Below are positions 5,454-6,219 of a DNA stretch of 6,219 nt, in pieces. The stretch is taken from NCBI GenBank assembly GCA_001800015.1, contig MGUO01000140.1, positions 3,368 through 9,586 of the forward strand. Reading direction: 5' to 3'. Below the pieces are notes generated by a model, which worked only from the letters and a program-made list of their open reading frames with translations, searched no databases and was not told the origin of the DNA. The DNA comes from Elusimicrobia bacterium RIFCSPHIGHO2_02_FULL_57_9. GTDB lineage: Bacteria; Elusimicrobiota; Elusimicrobia; UBA1565; UBA9628. Numbering within the stretch: the stretch's first letter is position 1; the number at the start of each line of letters is the position of its first letter. The translations under genes and the position numbers were made by a program.

Positions 5454-6219
5454 ATGCTCCGCCTGCCGCCATCGCGCTGGGTCGCCTATTTCAGTTTCGC
5501 GCTCTTGCTCGTCTCGACCGCGACCTTCCAGCTTGGGGCCGCCATTCTGGCCGGAATATTTTCCTACACGATTCTTGACAGCGCTCACCGCAAACTGGCC
5601 TCCCACATACGGCCTTTCCTGGCCCGGTGGCTGTCTTTGATGATTTTCACCGTTACCGCGGTGGCCGCGGCCTGGATGTTCTGGCGCTTCATCCGCCAAA
5701 GCATCACCACCCTGCCCGATATCCTGGCCCGCGTCATCCCCCCTCTCAATGAGATATCCCTGCGCTACGGGCTCGATCTTCCCTTTGAAAATATTCATGA
5801 GTTCCGGCACATGATTCTCGAAGCCGTCAAGGAAAACGTCAGCGATATCTCTCACGCCAGCGGCATCCTGACCAAAAAATTCTTTCACGTGCTTATTGGG
5901 ATATTCATCGCCATCCTCCACTTCATGAATGAAACAAAAGAGGAATACCACGAGAACCTCTACGACGCCTTCCGCAAAGAGTTCAACGAACACGCCGCCA
6001 GATTCATGCAAAGCTTCGAGCGCGTCCTGGGAGCCCAGGTCATTATCTCGGCGATCAATACCGTCCTAACAGCCATATTCCTGATCGTTTTGGGCTTCCC
6101 TTATGCGCCCTTTCTGGTACCGGCCACTTTTATCCTGGGAATTCTGCCCATCATCGGCAATGTATTGAGCAATACCATCATTGTCTGCACGGCTTTATCC
6201 CTCTCCCCCCGCCATGCCG
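5454..6219 (+). CDS. AI-2E family transporter-like membrane protein, 3' end outside the window
   Basis: The frame opens at the ATG at 5454, the first start after an in-frame TGA at 5421-5423, and stays open to the window end: 255 codons, against about 350 for a complete family member. AI-2E (PF01594) proteins are polytopic inner-membrane proteins; studied members include the quorum-signal exporter TqsA and cation/proton antiporters. Here two N-terminal membrane segments (about 8-40) are followed by a third after a short basic stretch (ARWLSLMIFTVTAVAAAW). Next comes a long amphipathic region with LPDILARVIPPLNEI and FENIHEFRHMILEAV, then a helix near 150-162. The conserved core GAQVIISAINTVLTAI begins at residue 193 and GFPYAPFLVPATFILGILP leads to P232 and G235 (LPIIGNVLSN), the family's P..G motif. 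Substrate cannot be inferred. It is divergent from the exchanger across only 33 bases, so the two may be co-regulated. Confidence 0.85.
   Translation, partial: MLRLPPSRWVAYFSFALLLVSTATFQLGAAILAGIFSYTILDSAHRKLASHIRPFLARWLSLMIFTVTAVAAAWMFWRFIRQSITTLPDILARVIPPLNEISLRYGLDLPFENIHEFRHMILEAVKENVSDISHASGILTKKFFHVLIGIFIAILHFMNETKEEYHENLYDAFRKEFNEHAARFMQSFERVLGAQVIISAINTVLTAIFLIVLGFPYAPFLVPATFILGILPIIGNVLSNTIIVCTALSLSPRHA

Noticed and set aside
5430..6011. A 193-residue minus-strand ORF
   Set aside because: It lies opposite the AI-2E-family frame, which has clear family motifs and membrane segments; the minus-strand reading resembles no known family and is a shadow.
1..6219. CRISPR array, tandem repeats, insertion sequence ends, tRNA or riboswitch
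   Set aside because: None was seen by reading both strands; there is little non-coding space to hold them.

Overview
The window reads as a chromosomal segment of a Gram-negative bacterium with moderately high GC. A signal-peptide-bearing protein that looks like an outer-membrane beta-barrel supports the Gram-negative call. The mix of genes and the divergence of several of them suggest a poorly cultured lineage. Elusimicrobiota or a relative is a guess from general resemblance, not something the sequence proves. No tRNA, rRNA, insertion sequence, CRISPR array or phage gene was seen, and no non-coding stretch is longer than about 92 bases.

Layout, left to right. (1) 1-352, plus strand: remains of an endonuclease Q (EndoQ, PHP-domain DNA repair nuclease) gene. 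Part of its N-terminal domain is joined, in another frame, to its C-terminal tail, and the middle is missing. (2) 403-1215, plus: an intact 4-oxalocrotonate decarboxylase-like enzyme, with no other meta-cleavage gene in view. (3) 1249-2997, minus, convergent with it: an ABC-F ribosome-associated ATPase. (4) 3090-3442, plus, divergent from the ABC-F gene: a LemA-family gene that keeps its N-terminal part, then changes frame into a short hydrophobic tail, about half the usual length. (5) 3439-4173, minus: a secreted, probably outer-membrane, beta-rich protein. Its stop codon overlaps the end of the LemA remnant. (6) 4215-5420, minus, 41 bases upstream of that gene: a divergent CaCA-type cation exchanger. 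(7) 5454 to the window end, plus, divergent from the exchanger: the first 255 codons of an AI-2E-family membrane protein.

The genes do not form one pathway. Most are single genes in convergent or divergent arrangement, and only the exchanger and the beta-barrel protein could share a transcript. Two patterns stand out. First, two unrelated genes (EndoQ and LemA) both keep head and tail but lack the middle and change frame at the join. That means local gene decay or an assembly that collapsed internal sequence. Second, near-perfect -10 hexamers lie unusually close to several start codons, and two genes lack a Shine-Dalgarno sequence, which suggests leaderless or near-leaderless mRNAs. No clearly new multi-gene system is visible.
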